From NCBI GenBank assembly GCA_902760645.1, contig CACWHC010000009.1, positions 32,340 to 96,339 on the forward strand: a DNA stretch of 64,000 bases. The letters are read 5' to 3'. Each line of letters begins with the position of its first letter. Position 1 is the stretch's first letter. The translations under genes and the position numbers were made by a program. The notes beneath the pieces are model-generated. The model did no database searches. It was not told the origin of the DNA and saw nothing but the letters and a program-made list of their open reading frames with translations. This DNA comes from an uncultured bacterium (GTDB lineage: Bacteria; Cyanobacteriota; Vampirovibrionia; Gastranaerophilales; Gastranaerophilaceae). Below, piece by piece: positions 42,851 to 51,964 of the stretch.

Positions 42851-43426
42851 ATGGAAAAAATTTTAAATAAAAAATTATATGTGGTATCGGGTTCTTCCGG
42901 TGTAGGAAAAGGCACTGTATTGAAAGGCTTTATGGCAAAACACCCTGATTTTATGCTTTCAATATCATGTACGACCCGTAAACCCCGTGATGGTGAAAAA
43001 GATGGTGTTAATTATTTTTTTCTCACTAAAGAAGAATTTTTAAAAAGTGTCGATGAAGATAAATTCCTTGAATGGGCTGAATTTGCAGGTAATTGTTACG
43101 GTACAAAGAAAAAATACATTCAAGAATGCTTAAATAACGGGATGAATGTTATTCTTGAAATTGAAACAAATGGTGCTTTGCAGGTTAAGAAAAAGATGCC
43201 TGAAGCTGTTTTAATCTTTATTGCACCTCCGTCTTTAGAAGAATTGGAGCATCGTTTAAGAGGCAGACATACCGAGGATGAAGCTACAATCCAAAGACGT
43301 TTGGGTGAAGTTAAAAAAGAACTTGAATGTGCAAAACTGTACGATCATATCGTAATCAACGACGAAGTGGAAAAAGCAATATCCCTTTTGGAAGAAATTA
43401 TCGCCGGAGAACAGGCAAAATGTTGA
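42851..43426 (+). CDS. gmk: Guanylate kinase
   Basis: 191 residues. P-loop VVSGSSGVGKGTVLKG, GMP-binding SISCTTRKPRDGEKDGVNYF, then FLEWAEFAGNCYGTKKKYIQ and VILEIETNGALQVKKKMPEA, and the lid RLRGRHTEDEATIQRRL. It phosphorylates GMP to GDP. An upstream in-frame extension exists but lies in the intergenic region and has no homology. It is the first gene of gmk-coaBC-Nif3; rpoZ, often next to gmk, is absent. Confidence 0.97.
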   Translation: MEKILNKKLYVVSGSSGVGKGTVLKGFMAKHPDFMLSISCTTRKPRDGEKDGVNYFFLTKEEFLKSVDEDKFLEWAEFAGNCYGTKKKYIQECLNNGMNVILEIETNGALQVKKKMPEAVLIFIAPPSLEELEHRLRGRHTEDEATIQRRLGEVKKELECAKLYDHIVINDEVEKAISLLEEIIAGEQAKC

Positions 43427-44640
43427 ACAACAAAAATATTTTAATTGGAATAACAGGCGGTATCGCAGCATATAAAGTTTGCGAATTAATAAGAATGTAC
43501 AAACGTGCAGGTGCAAATGTCAGAGTAGTATGTACGGAAAATGCTCTGAATTTTGTTACAAAATTAACTTTGCAAAATCTCAGCCAAAATGAAGTAGGTG
43601 TGGATGAATTTCAGGTTGAGAATTATAAACCTGAGCATATTTCATACGCAGATGAAGCGGACATTATGATAATTGTTCCGGCTACCGCAAATACTATCGG
43701 CAAAATAGCCAACGGTATTTGTGACAATTTGCTTACTTCTGTTGCCTGTGCATTCAGAAAGCCTATGGTTATCTGTCCTGCAATGAATTGCGGTATGTGG
43801 AATAATCATTTTGTTCAGGAAAATATTTCAAAATTAAGGGATAGCGGAATCCACATAATAGAACCCGAAGAAGGATTTCTTGCCTGCGGTTATAACGGTA
43901 AGGGCAGGCTTTGTGACCTGCAAAAGATATTTGATAAAACCGAAGAATTATTATCTCAGCAACAAATTTTATCAGGGAAAAAAGTAGTAATAACAGCAGG
44001 CGGTACAATAGAACCTATTGATACCGTAAGATATATTTCAAATTATTCTTCAGGCAAAATGGGTATAGCACTTGCTGACACCGCGTACAATATGGGTGCG
44101 GAAGTTATTTTGATTACAACGGTAGATGCGGAAAAACCATATGGCGTTTTAAAAGTTAAATCAGCTGTTGATATGCAGCAGGCAGTAGAAAACGAATATG
44201 ATGATGCGGACTGTATAATTATGGCTGCAGCTGTTGCTGATTACAGAGCAAAAAATCAGGCTGATTATAAAATTAAAAAGTCTGATGATACGGATTGTAT
44301 AAGTATTGAACTCGTTAAGAATCCTGATATTTTAAAATCTTTGTGCCAGAAAAAGGCAAAAGTCAGTACTTTGTCAGCTAGTACCGTTGATACCGTAAAA
44401 TCGCCTGTCATAGTTGGTTTTTGTGCGGAAAGCGAAAATTTATTGGCAAATGCAAAAGAAAAAATATCCAAAAAAGGCTGTGATTTTCTGATTGCTAATG
44501 ATATATCCCGAAAGGATATCGGATTTTCAAGTGATTATAATGAGGTTTCCATCCTTACAAGGGGCGGAGATGTAAAGCATATTGAAAAAGCCTCAAAAAC
44601 TGATATTGCAAGACAAATTTTTGAGGCGATTTATGGATAA
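43420..44640 (+). CDS. coaBC: Phosphopantothenoylcysteine decarboxylase / PPC synthetase
   Basis: 406 residues, a fused bifunctional enzyme. CoaC flavoprotein domain (about 1-180): ILIGITGGIAAYKVCELIRM, MIIVPATANTIGKIANGICD and the active-site PAMNCGMW. CoaB domain (about 185-406): VVITAGGTIEPIDTVRYISN, SSGKMGIALADTAYNMGAEV and MAAAVADYR. It makes phosphopantothenoyl-cysteine and decarboxylates it in CoA synthesis. ATG 43420 overlaps the gmk stop (ATGTTGA). Residues 345-360 contain a small Ser/Thr-rich insert. Confidence 0.96.
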   Translation: MLNNKNILIGITGGIAAYKVCELIRMYKRAGANVRVVCTENALNFVTKLTLQNLSQNEVGVDEFQVENYKPEHISYADEADIMIIVPATANTIGKIANGICDNLLTSVACAFRKPMVICPAMNCGMWNNHFVQENISKLRDSGIHIIEPEEGFLACGYNGKGRLCDLQKIFDKTEELLSQQQILSGKKVVITAGGTIEPIDTVRYISNYSSGKMGIALADTAYNMGAEVILITTVDAEKPYGVLKVKSAVDMQQAVENEYDDADCIIMAAAVADYRAKNQADYKIKKSDDTDCISIELVKNPDILKSLCQKKAKVSTLSASTVDTVKSPVIVGFCAESENLLANAKEKISKKGCDFLIANDISRKDIGFSSDYNEVSILTRGGDVKHIEKASKTDIARQIFEAIYG

Positions 44641-45334
44641 ATATGAGCTTATCCGAAAAATTGAAAGCTTTGCTCCTATCGATACTCAGGAAGCCTGGGA
44701 CTGCAGCGGTTGGCTTGTTGAGTCGGAGAAAATTGATGTGAATAAAGTTATGCTTGCTTTAACGATTACCGATGATGTTTTTAATCAGGCTCAAACTCAG
44801 AATTGTGATATGATAATCTCTCATCATCCGTTGTTTACTGTTCCGATAAAATATCGGGGTATAAATATGTATTGTGCTCATACTAATATGGATTTGGCTG
44901 ATGGCGGAACTACAGATTCGTTAATTTGTAATATGGAAAAATACGGACTTCAGGCAAATAATATAATTAAGCCGGAAGGTTTCGTAAGATATGTGGAAAC
45001 AGACATAACTTCAGATGAATTGCTGAATATTTTATATAAAATATCAAAAAATCTGAGATATACAAATATTCAATCTAAAAAAGAATTTAAAAAAATTGCA
45101 TTATGTGCGGGAAGCGGTTCCGAATTTATTAATGAAGCATTTGAAAACGATGCGGACTGCTTTATTACAGGTGATTTAAAATTCCATACTGCTTTAGATT
45201 CCCCCTTACCTGTATTTGATATAGGACATTTTGAAAGTGAAATTCAGGTTTTAGGTGTGTTTGCTTCTTTAATTGGAGAAAAGGTTGAAATTGTATATGC
45301 AAAAGAAGAAACTCCTTTTGTAATATACAGATAA
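44633..45334 (+). CDS. Nif3-like dinuclear metal center protein (DUF34)
   Basis: 233 residues, short type. WDCSGWLVESEKIDVNKVML, then the metal-binding SHHPLFTVPIKYRGINMYCAHTNMDLADGG (only parts: DMIISHHPLF; AHTNMDLADGG), CAGSGSEFINEAFENDADCF, TGDLKFHTALD and DIGHFESE. The His/Asp/Glu ligands of the di-metal site are all present. Function of the family is debated (GTP cyclohydrolase I type 2 name; metal chaperone-like). ATG 44633 overlaps the coaBC stop. Relatives are often next to a zinc-ribbon gene, not here. Confidence 0.9.
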   Translation: MDKYELIRKIESFAPIDTQEAWDCSGWLVESEKIDVNKVMLALTITDDVFNQAQTQNCDMIISHHPLFTVPIKYRGINMYCAHTNMDLADGGTTDSLICNMEKYGLQANNIIKPEGFVRYVETDITSDELLNILYKISKNLRYTNIQSKKEFKKIALCAGSGSEFINEAFENDADCFITGDLKFHTALDSPLPVFDIGHFESEIQVLGVFASLIGEKVEIVYAKEETPFVIYR

Positions 45335-45370
45335 GTGTGCGGAATAAAAATATTACGCATTTCTTTGTGA

Positions 45371-45376
45371 TATAAT
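45371..45376 (+). promoter_or_regulatory. Extended -10 box of mutS2, leaderless
   Basis: TGATATAAT (TATAAT 45371-45376), then TCGTTT, then ATG 45383. No ribosome binding site is seen. Confidence 0.6.
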
Positions 45377-45382
45377 TCGTTT

Positions 45383-47752
45383 ATGAGTATTATTGATGAC
45401 AGTCAGAAAGCGTTGGAGTTTGATAAAATCAGAGAGATTTTATCAGGTTTTGCCAGGTGTGAACAGAGTAAGTATATGTGCCTTGCTCTGTTGCCATGTG
45501 AGAATGCAGAAGATGTAATTAATGCTCAGAATTATACAAGAGAAGCAAAGCAGGTGCTTGATATACCAAGTGATATTCCATTGGATTTTGTTGCAAATAT
45601 TGATGATATTGAAAAAAATTCTCTTGTGAGTTATTTATCGGAATCCGAATTGGTTGATATAGCTAAAACGCTTCGTACATCAAGGTTGGTTCGTAATTTT
45701 ATGAACGAGAATACGCAATTATCAAGTTCTTTGAATACCCTTGCACGAAATCTTATGTCTGAAAAAGATTTAGAGGAGCGTATATTTTCAACGTTTGATG
45801 ATAATTTGGAAATCAGAAAGGATGCGACCCCCGAATTAAAAGGGCTTTATTCTTCTTTAAGAGAAACCGAAAAAGCCATAAGAGCAAAAACAGGAGAGTT
45901 ATTAAGCAGTGCGGATTTTGTAAAGCATTTGCAGGAAGCTATATATACGACCCGTGATGAAAGAATTGTATTTCAGGTTAAGGCGTCAGATAAAAGTAAA
46001 GTAGGCGGAATTGTACATGATGTTTCTGCTACCAATAAAACTTTTTATATTGAGCCTGAAAGTCTTGTCCCGTTAAATAATAGGTTAAGAGAAACTCAAT
46101 CTCAAATTCATGCAGAGTGTGTGAGAATATTATCAGAATTAACGCAGACTGTAAAATTTCATATCCCGTCATTAAAGAAAAGTGAAAAACTTTTGACAGA
46201 AATCGATTTCCATTTCGCTAAAGCAAGGTATGCCGTAAGAATCCATGCAGTTGAACCGGAAATTTTAACGGATAAAAAAGAGCTTGTTTTGGAAAAAATG
46301 AAACATCCGCTGTTAATCGGAACTGTTGATAACGTTGTAACCAATGATTTTTCAATAGGCAAAGATTATAAATCGGTTATCGTTACAGGGTCAAATACCG
46401 GTGGTAAAACGGTTACTCTGAAAACTATCGGATTATATATCCTGATGGCTCGTGCAGGCATGTTTTTACCGTGTATTTCTGCAAAAATTTATCCGTTTAA
46501 AAAAGTTTTTGCGGATATCGGAGATGCTCAGAGTATTCTGCAAAGTTTGTCTACATTTTCTTCACACATGCGAAACATTATAGAAGTTGTAAACAAAAGT
46601 GATGACGAAAGTTTTGTCCTTCTTGATGAAATATGTGCAGGTACTGATCCTGTTGAAGGTGCAGTTTTAGCACGAAGTATTTTAAATTATCTTGCAAATA
46701 AAGACGTACTCTCTACTGTTACAACACACTACGGTGAATTAAAAGAACTTGAGTATTCAAATCCTTATTTTAAAAACGCATCAGTTGAATTTAATACGGA
46801 TACTCTTAAACCTACATATCGATTATTGCTTGGTATTCCGGGACTTAGTAATGCAATTTCCGTTTCTGCTGATTTGGGGTTAAAGTCAGATATTGTTAAT
46901 GATGCAAGAAATACTCTTATATCCCAAAAAGATCCTTCTGCGTTAATTGTTGAAAAATTGCAGGAAACTCAGCAAAAACTTAATGCGACTTTACAGGAAA
47001 CCGAAAAACTAAAAGAGGATGCTGAAATTTTAAAAACTGATTATGAAAAGAAATTAAATGAAGTGAAAACCGAAAAAAAGAAAGCGATAAAAGATATAAA
47101 GCGTAAGTTTGACGGTGAATTATTAAAGGCAAAGGGAGAGATAAAGGGTATACTCGATGAACTCAGAAAAGATAAGTCCGAGAAGATTGCAAGACGCTCT
47201 TATTCTCGTTTGGGTAAGTTGGAAGAAGGCTATCTTAATAATGTTTCAGTACATGAAGATGTTGAAAATTACGGTGTAATTGACTGGAATAATCTTAAAG
47301 TAAATGATAAACTGATATTAAAAGATATACATCAGCCTGTTACTGTCCTTGAACTGCCCGATAAAAAGGGAAATATACTTGTTCTTATGGGTGGAATGAA
47401 GGCAAAAATGAAAACCGATAAACTTGCACCTTATGATAAATCTTATGAAACAAAGCAGCCTGTGTATTCTCCGTCAAAATTAAACAGTTTTAATCTGCGT
47501 AAAACAGATATATCAAACAGATTGGATTTAAGAGGTGTAAGGGTTGAGGATGCTTTGGATAAGCTGGATGTATATCTTGATAAAGCAAGTCTTGCAAACT
47601 TATCTCCTGTAACCATCATACACGGTCATGGTACAGGTGCTATGAAGGCTGCTGTCAGAGATTATCTTACATCTTCACCTTATGTAAGTAAATTTCGTCC
47701 GGGTGAGGATTCTGAAGGCGGGGACGGGGTTTCTGTCGTAGATATAAAATAG
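45383..47752 (+). CDS. mutS2: Endonuclease MutS2
   Basis: 789 residues, full length. It lacks mismatch-recognition domains of MutS1. Core and lever region, then an ATPase with Walker A VTGSNTGGKTVTLKTIGLYI (about 333-352), FADIGDAQSILQSLSTFSSH and Walker B FVLLDEICAGTDPVEG; a coiled-coil arm (about 510-600), KOW-like region and a C-terminal Smr nuclease domain with LDLRGVRVEDALDKL and IIHGHGTGAM. It is linked to suppression of recombination or rescue of collided ribosomes (RqcU activity). Monocistronic. Confidence 0.96.
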   Translation: MSIIDDSQKALEFDKIREILSGFARCEQSKYMCLALLPCENAEDVINAQNYTREAKQVLDIPSDIPLDFVANIDDIEKNSLVSYLSESELVDIAKTLRTSRLVRNFMNENTQLSSSLNTLARNLMSEKDLEERIFSTFDDNLEIRKDATPELKGLYSSLRETEKAIRAKTGELLSSADFVKHLQEAIYTTRDERIVFQVKASDKSKVGGIVHDVSATNKTFYIEPESLVPLNNRLRETQSQIHAECVRILSELTQTVKFHIPSLKKSEKLLTEIDFHFAKARYAVRIHAVEPEILTDKKELVLEKMKHPLLIGTVDNVVTNDFSIGKDYKSVIVTGSNTGGKTVTLKTIGLYILMARAGMFLPCISAKIYPFKKVFADIGDAQSILQSLSTFSSHMRNIIEVVNKSDDESFVLLDEICAGTDPVEGAVLARSILNYLANKDVLSTVTTHYGELKELEYSNPYFKNASVEFNTDTLKPTYRLLLGIPGLSNAISVSADLGLKSDIVNDARNTLISQKDPSALIVEKLQETQQKLNATLQETEKLKEDAEILKTDYEKKLNEVKTEKKKAIKDIKRKFDGELLKAKGEIKGILDELRKDKSEKIARRSYSRLGKLEEGYLNNVSVHEDVENYGVIDWNNLKVNDKLILKDIHQPVTVLELPDKKGNILVLMGGMKAKMKTDKLAPYDKSYETKQPVYSPSKLNSFNLRKTDISNRLDLRGVRVEDALDKLDVYLDKASLANLSPVTIIHGHGTGAMKAAVRDYLTSSPYVSKFRPGEDSEGGDGVSVVDIK

Positions 47753-47890
47753 TTTACTGCTATTATATTAAGAAATGTTAACAATTATTGTATATACATG
47801 CAATTCTTCTGAATGTAATGTTTTTATATACATGTAGGTTAGTTAAAGGTTAGTTACGAAAAAAATAAAAGATAAGGTAGGGGTAAGATT

Positions 47891-48415
47891 ATGTTTTTAG
47901 TCGCTAGTAGCATGGTTAGCTCATTGATCTACAAAAAAAGTGATTTAGAGTACCAGCTTGCAAAAATTAATCAGGAAATTCAAGACCTGAAATCCTATGC
48001 GGAAAATATTGCTGACGGAGGTGTTTCGATAGGTGAAATGCTTAATACTCCATCAACAATGTATGGAAGGCAGTTGATGTATATGAATTCGGCATCACAA
48101 TATTGTCAGTTGAGTGCCCAAAATCAGATGCAGCAATTAATGCAGACACCATATTATCAAAATATGATGGCACAGCAACAAGCCGATGTTCAGCAATCAT
48201 ATCAGAATTTAATGTATAAGAGTTTTTATGACAAGGCTCAGGCTCAGTTCGCAAGATATGAGTCAAAATTACTTCACGAAAAAGAAAAGACTTTAGAGCA
48301 AAAGAAAACTTCTATACTAAGTAATTTAGAAATTTGTAAAACACAGTTGAGTCACTTTAAACAGGAAACTCAGCAAGGTATAAGTGACTTCTACGGTAAC
48401 GGTAACCGTGGTTAG
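47891..48415 (+). CDS. Gln-rich coiled-coil hypothetical protein
   Basis: 174 residues. N-terminal helix MFLVASSMVSSLIYKKSDLE runs into a likely coiled coil (YQLAKINQEIQDLKSYAENI); the centre is Met/Gln/Tyr-rich (SAQNQMQQLMQTPYYQNMMA); another long helix (HEKEKTLEQKKTSILSNLEI) follows. No signal peptide. It could be a structural or secreted filament-type protein, but I cannot name a family. Followed by a terminator. Confidence 0.6.
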   Translation: MFLVASSMVSSLIYKKSDLEYQLAKINQEIQDLKSYAENIADGGVSIGEMLNTPSTMYGRQLMYMNSASQYCQLSAQNQMQQLMQTPYYQNMMAQQQADVQQSYQNLMYKSFYDKAQAQFARYESKLLHEKEKTLEQKKTSILSNLEICKTQLSHFKQETQQGISDFYGNGNRG

Positions 48416-48481
48416 TAAAATATAGCCGTTATTCAAATTAGTGTTAAATATATAATCCTTAAATCCTTAATCCTTAATGTT

Positions 48482-48509
48482 AAGCTCCGTTCCCCTGCGG
48501 AGCTTTTTA
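48482..48509 (+). terminator. Terminator
   Basis: AAGCTCCG TTCCCCTG CGGAGCTTTTTATTT, an 8-bp stem with T-run. Confidence 0.88.
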
Positions 48510-48599
48510 TTTGTAATCTATTTTTACAATTTGATATTGTACGGAACAAAATGTATAATTAAATCGTTATATTTGTGTAATTAATCAGAGGATATTATA

Positions 48600-50057
48600 T
48601 TGAATTTTTATAACAACCTTAGGAAAGGTTTTGCTTTAGGGATAATTATATTGATGTTTTCGTCTGCTGTTGAGGCATTTGAGTCGAATGCTTCTTTGAT
48701 TAAGTCCGGGGCAAAATTAACATTGTCAGACTGTATTCATATCGCACTTGATAACAGCCCAAATATTAAAAAGGCAGCATATAACTATAAGATTTCAAAA
48801 AATGATGTCAGCTTATCTAAGACTTCCTTTTTCCCCACGATTGGTCTGGGTACCGGTTATTATTACAACGGTTCACACAGCAGATTCCGGGATACGCATA
48901 GTAATTATTACAATTTGAATGCGAGTTTAAATCAGTTAATTTGGAATTTCGGAAAGACAAATTCGCAAATAAAAATGCAGAAATTTAAAAGCATAGCATC
49001 TCTTTATACGTTTGATAATGTGGTTTTAGATACGATTTTTGCAGTAAAGACCAATTATTTTAGTGTGTTGGCAGCAAAAGCTACTATGGATATAAATGAT
49101 GCCAATGTACAAATTAACGAGAGAAATTATCAACGAACAAAAGCGTTTTTTGATGAGGGTATCAGGTCAAAAATTGATTTGGTAAATGCGGAAGTATATC
49201 TAAGTGATTCCAAAATAAATTATCTGCAGTCCGTCAAAACGTATCAAAACGCTCTTGTAAAGCTCAATAATTCTATGTTTGTGGCACAAGCACCTGCTTA
49301 TGAAATTGCAAATACTGAGTTGTTTAATTACAAGGATAATGAAATTCCTGTTAATCTTGATAAGATTTCCGATAAAAAAGATATCAGTACTCCGCCAAGT
49401 GGAATTTCTGATGCGGTGTTGTCTTCGAGGGTTGAACAGTTGTCAATTCTTGAAAATTATAAATTTAATCCGTTCAAATATTCTTTTGAAGAATGTGTAG
49501 AGTTGGCTATGAAGAACAGACCTGATTTAAAGGCTTACGAAGCGACCTTAGATGCTATGCGTCAGTCCTTAAAATATATAAAGAGGGAATATTTACCTGA
49601 TATTACGGGTTCTGTCGGATACGGATTTCGAGATCATGTTGCTACAAATTCTTTTAACGCAAGTGTAGGTGTACAGACAAACGTTAATATAGCTCAGGAA
49701 AAATTTAAAATAGATAATGGGAAGTTGCAGGTACAGCTTGCTGAAAATGATATAGAATTAATAAAGCAGAATATCTATTTTGATATTCAAAATTCTTATA
49801 TAAATATGATTCAGCTTGAAAAGGAAATTCCGCTTATGGCTGTAAAAGTGAAACAGACCCGTGAGAATTTTGAGCTTGCTGATGGAAGATATGCCGTTGG
49901 ATTAGGTGATTATATTGAGCTTCAGGATGCAAAGCAAAATTATAATACAGCACAAAATACTTATGTGCAGACTGTTTATAACTATAGTGTGGCAAGGGCT
50001 AATTTAGAACGATTAATGGCACTTCCGCAGGAGATAACCATAACTGTAGAGGATTAA
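48600..50057 (+). CDS. TolC-family outer membrane efflux protein
   Basis: 485 residues. Signal peptide FALGIIILMFSSAVEAFESN, then two OEP repeats with the usual long helices: LTLSDCIHIALDNSPNIKKA (about 39-58) and YSFEECVELAMKNRPDLKAY, and the characteristic YAVGLGDYIELQDAKQNYNT near the C-terminus. It forms the trimeric outer-membrane duct for the downstream MacA/MacB pair, which shows the cell has an outer membrane. The start is TTG 48600, 8-9 nt after AGAGGA; no ATG fits. Confidence 0.92.
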   Translation: MNFYNNLRKGFALGIIILMFSSAVEAFESNASLIKSGAKLTLSDCIHIALDNSPNIKKAAYNYKISKNDVSLSKTSFFPTIGLGTGYYYNGSHSRFRDTHSNYYNLNASLNQLIWNFGKTNSQIKMQKFKSIASLYTFDNVVLDTIFAVKTNYFSVLAAKATMDINDANVQINERNYQRTKAFFDEGIRSKIDLVNAEVYLSDSKINYLQSVKTYQNALVKLNNSMFVAQAPAYEIANTELFNYKDNEIPVNLDKISDKKDISTPPSGISDAVLSSRVEQLSILENYKFNPFKYSFEECVELAMKNRPDLKAYEATLDAMRQSLKYIKREYLPDITGSVGYGFRDHVATNSFNASVGVQTNVNIAQEKFKIDNGKLQVQLAENDIELIKQNIYFDIQNSYINMIQLEKEIPLMAVKVKQTRENFELADGRYAVGLGDYIELQDAKQNYNTAQNTYVQTVYNYSVARANLERLMALPQEITITVED

Positions 50058-50060
50058 TAT

Positions 50061-51230
50061 ATGAATGTAAAGAAAAGATATTTGGTAATAGCTGTTGCTC
50101 TTACAGCACTTATAGGGGTCGGATTTGCCCATAAACATATAAAATCAAAGGTAAGATATGAAACTCAAAAGCTTGATGCTTGTACTATTACGCAGGTCGT
50201 TGAGGCATCAGGAACGATTAATCCCGTTAATACCGTTAGTGTCGGTTCTACAGTATCAGGTTTGATAAAAGCAATATATGTAGATTATAATTCTCAGGTA
50301 AAAAAAGGACAATTACTTGCACAAATTGATCCGGCTAATTTTCAGGCTACGGTTGACCAAAATTTAGCACAAATTAATTCTGCTGAGGCTGATTTGGCAA
50401 GACTTAATGCCATAGCTAATATGTCGAAAAAAACATACACAAGGTATAAGAACCTTTATGCTAAAAACTTTATAGCAAAAAGCGAGTTAGATCAGGCAGA
50501 AAGTGATTATCTGTCAAGTATTGCACAGGTAAAATCGGCACAGGCTAAGATTTCACAGCAAAGAGCTTCATACCAGACAGCTTTGACAAACTTGGGTTAT
50601 ACAAAGATTATAGCACCTGTTGACGGTACTGTTATTGCAAGAAAAATTGACTTGGGGCAGCCGGTCGCTGCAAGTTTCCAGGCTCCGGAACTGTTTACCA
50701 TAGCTCAGGATTTGACCAAAATGCAGATTGTGGTCAATGTTTCGGAAGCTGATATTGGTAAGGTAAAGGAAGGACAGGATGTTACTTATACTTTAGACGG
50801 ATATCCGGACAGCGTATTTTATGGAAAAGTTACTCAGGTGAGATTAGAACCTACTACTGTTTCTAATGTTGTCACTTATTCGGTTATTGTAGAAGTTGAT
50901 AATGAAGATTTAACCTTGAAACCCGGTATGACGGCTAATGTTTCAATCATAACAAGTAAGAGTGAGGATGTACTTTGTGCACCTTCTGCTGCACTAAAGT
51001 TTACACCTGAAACTGACGGAAGCAGAAAATACAAAACACAGGGTCTGTGGATTCTTGAAAATAAAAAGCCAAAACGTGTTGATATTGAAACAGGTGCAAG
51101 CGATGATACTCATATAGAAGTTGTGTCAAAAGATTTAAAACCGGGAGACAGAGTTATTATAGGTGCTTCCAATAAAGTCAAAAAAGGTAAAGGCTCAGGC
51201 ATGAGAAGAAAACCTCCGGGAATGTTCTAA
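50061..51230 (+). CDS. macA: Periplasmic adaptor protein (MacA/HlyD type)
   Basis: 389 residues. One N-terminal helix (LVIAVALTALIGVGFAHKHI) anchors it; then VVEASGTINPVNTVSVGSTV, lipoyl half-motif IYVDYNSQVKKGQLLAQIDP, a coiled-coil hairpin, the second lipoyl half (KIIAPVDGTVIARKIDLGQP) and beta-barrel domains. It bridges the MacB ABC transporter and the TolC-like channel. It ends in a basic tail KKGKGSGMRRKPPGMF. Starts 3 bp after the tolC stop. Confidence 0.92.
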   Translation: MNVKKRYLVIAVALTALIGVGFAHKHIKSKVRYETQKLDACTITQVVEASGTINPVNTVSVGSTVSGLIKAIYVDYNSQVKKGQLLAQIDPANFQATVDQNLAQINSAEADLARLNAIANMSKKTYTRYKNLYAKNFIAKSELDQAESDYLSSIAQVKSAQAKISQQRASYQTALTNLGYTKIIAPVDGTVIARKIDLGQPVAASFQAPELFTIAQDLTKMQIVVNVSEADIGKVKEGQDVTYTLDGYPDSVFYGKVTQVRLEPTTVSNVVTYSVIVEVDNEDLTLKPGMTANVSIITSKSEDVLCAPSAALKFTPETDGSRKYKTQGLWILENKKPKRVDIETGASDDTHIEVVSKDLKPGDRVIIGASNKVKKGKGSGMRRKPPGMF

Positions 51231-51246
51231 AGTCAGGTATTGATAT

Positions 51247-51963
51247 ATGAATTTGATAAAAGTCAGAAACGTAATAAAAACTTATAAAACGGGCGAAGAA
51301 AGCTTTAATGCTTTGAATAACGTGTCGCTGGATGTCGATAAAGGCGAATTCGTTGCAATTATGGGAACTTCAGGTTCAGGCAAATCTACTTTTATGAATA
51401 TGTTAGGTACTCTTGATAAACCTACAGAGGGCAGTTATTTCCTTGATGGGGAAGATATGCTCAGTATGGATGCTAATCACCTTGCGATGGTCAGATGTGA
51501 AAAAATCGGATTTATTTTTCAGGGATTTAATCTTATATCCAGAACTTCAGCACTTGATAATGTGTGTCTGCCTATGATTTACAAAGGGATTCCGGAGCAG
51601 GAAAGAATAGAAAGAGCTAAATGGGCATTAAAAATTGTAGGTCTTGAAAACAGAGAAGACCATATGCCAAATCAGATGTCAGGCGGTCAGCAGCAGCGTG
51701 TTGCGATTGCAAGAGCTATTGTTAATGATGCTCCTCTTATCTTAGCGGATGAACCTACAGGTAATCTGGATACCAAAACAAGTATTGAGGTTATGGAGTT
51801 CTTTGTCAGGTTGAATGAAGAAATGGGTAAAACAATAGTTGTAGTAACACACGAACCTGATATTGCAGAATATACTAAGCGTGTTGTTAAATTCAAAGAC
51901 GGTAATATCGTTCTTGATATGCCAAAAGAAGAATGGCTAAAACACAGAACAAGGGAAACTTAA
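51247..51963 (+). CDS. macB: ABC transporter ATP-binding protein (MacB-type)
   Basis: 238 residues, a complete nucleotide-binding domain: Walker A GTSGSGKSTF, Q-loop FIFQGFNLIS, signature MSGGQQQRVAIARAIV, Walker B LILADEPTGNLDTKT and switch VVVTHEPDIAEYTKR. It belongs to the LolD/FtsE/MacB group. In proteobacteria MacB is one polypeptide; here the NBD and permease are separate genes (1-nt gap), as in the YknYZ type. Confidence 0.93.
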   Translation: MNLIKVRNVIKTYKTGEESFNALNNVSLDVDKGEFVAIMGTSGSGKSTFMNMLGTLDKPTEGSYFLDGEDMLSMDANHLAMVRCEKIGFIFQGFNLISRTSALDNVCLPMIYKGIPEQERIERAKWALKIVGLENREDHMPNQMSGGQQQRVAIARAIVNDAPLILADEPTGNLDTKTSIEVMEFFVRLNEEMGKTIVVVTHEPDIAEYTKRVVKFKDGNIVLDMPKEEWLKHRTRET

Positions 51964-51964
51964 A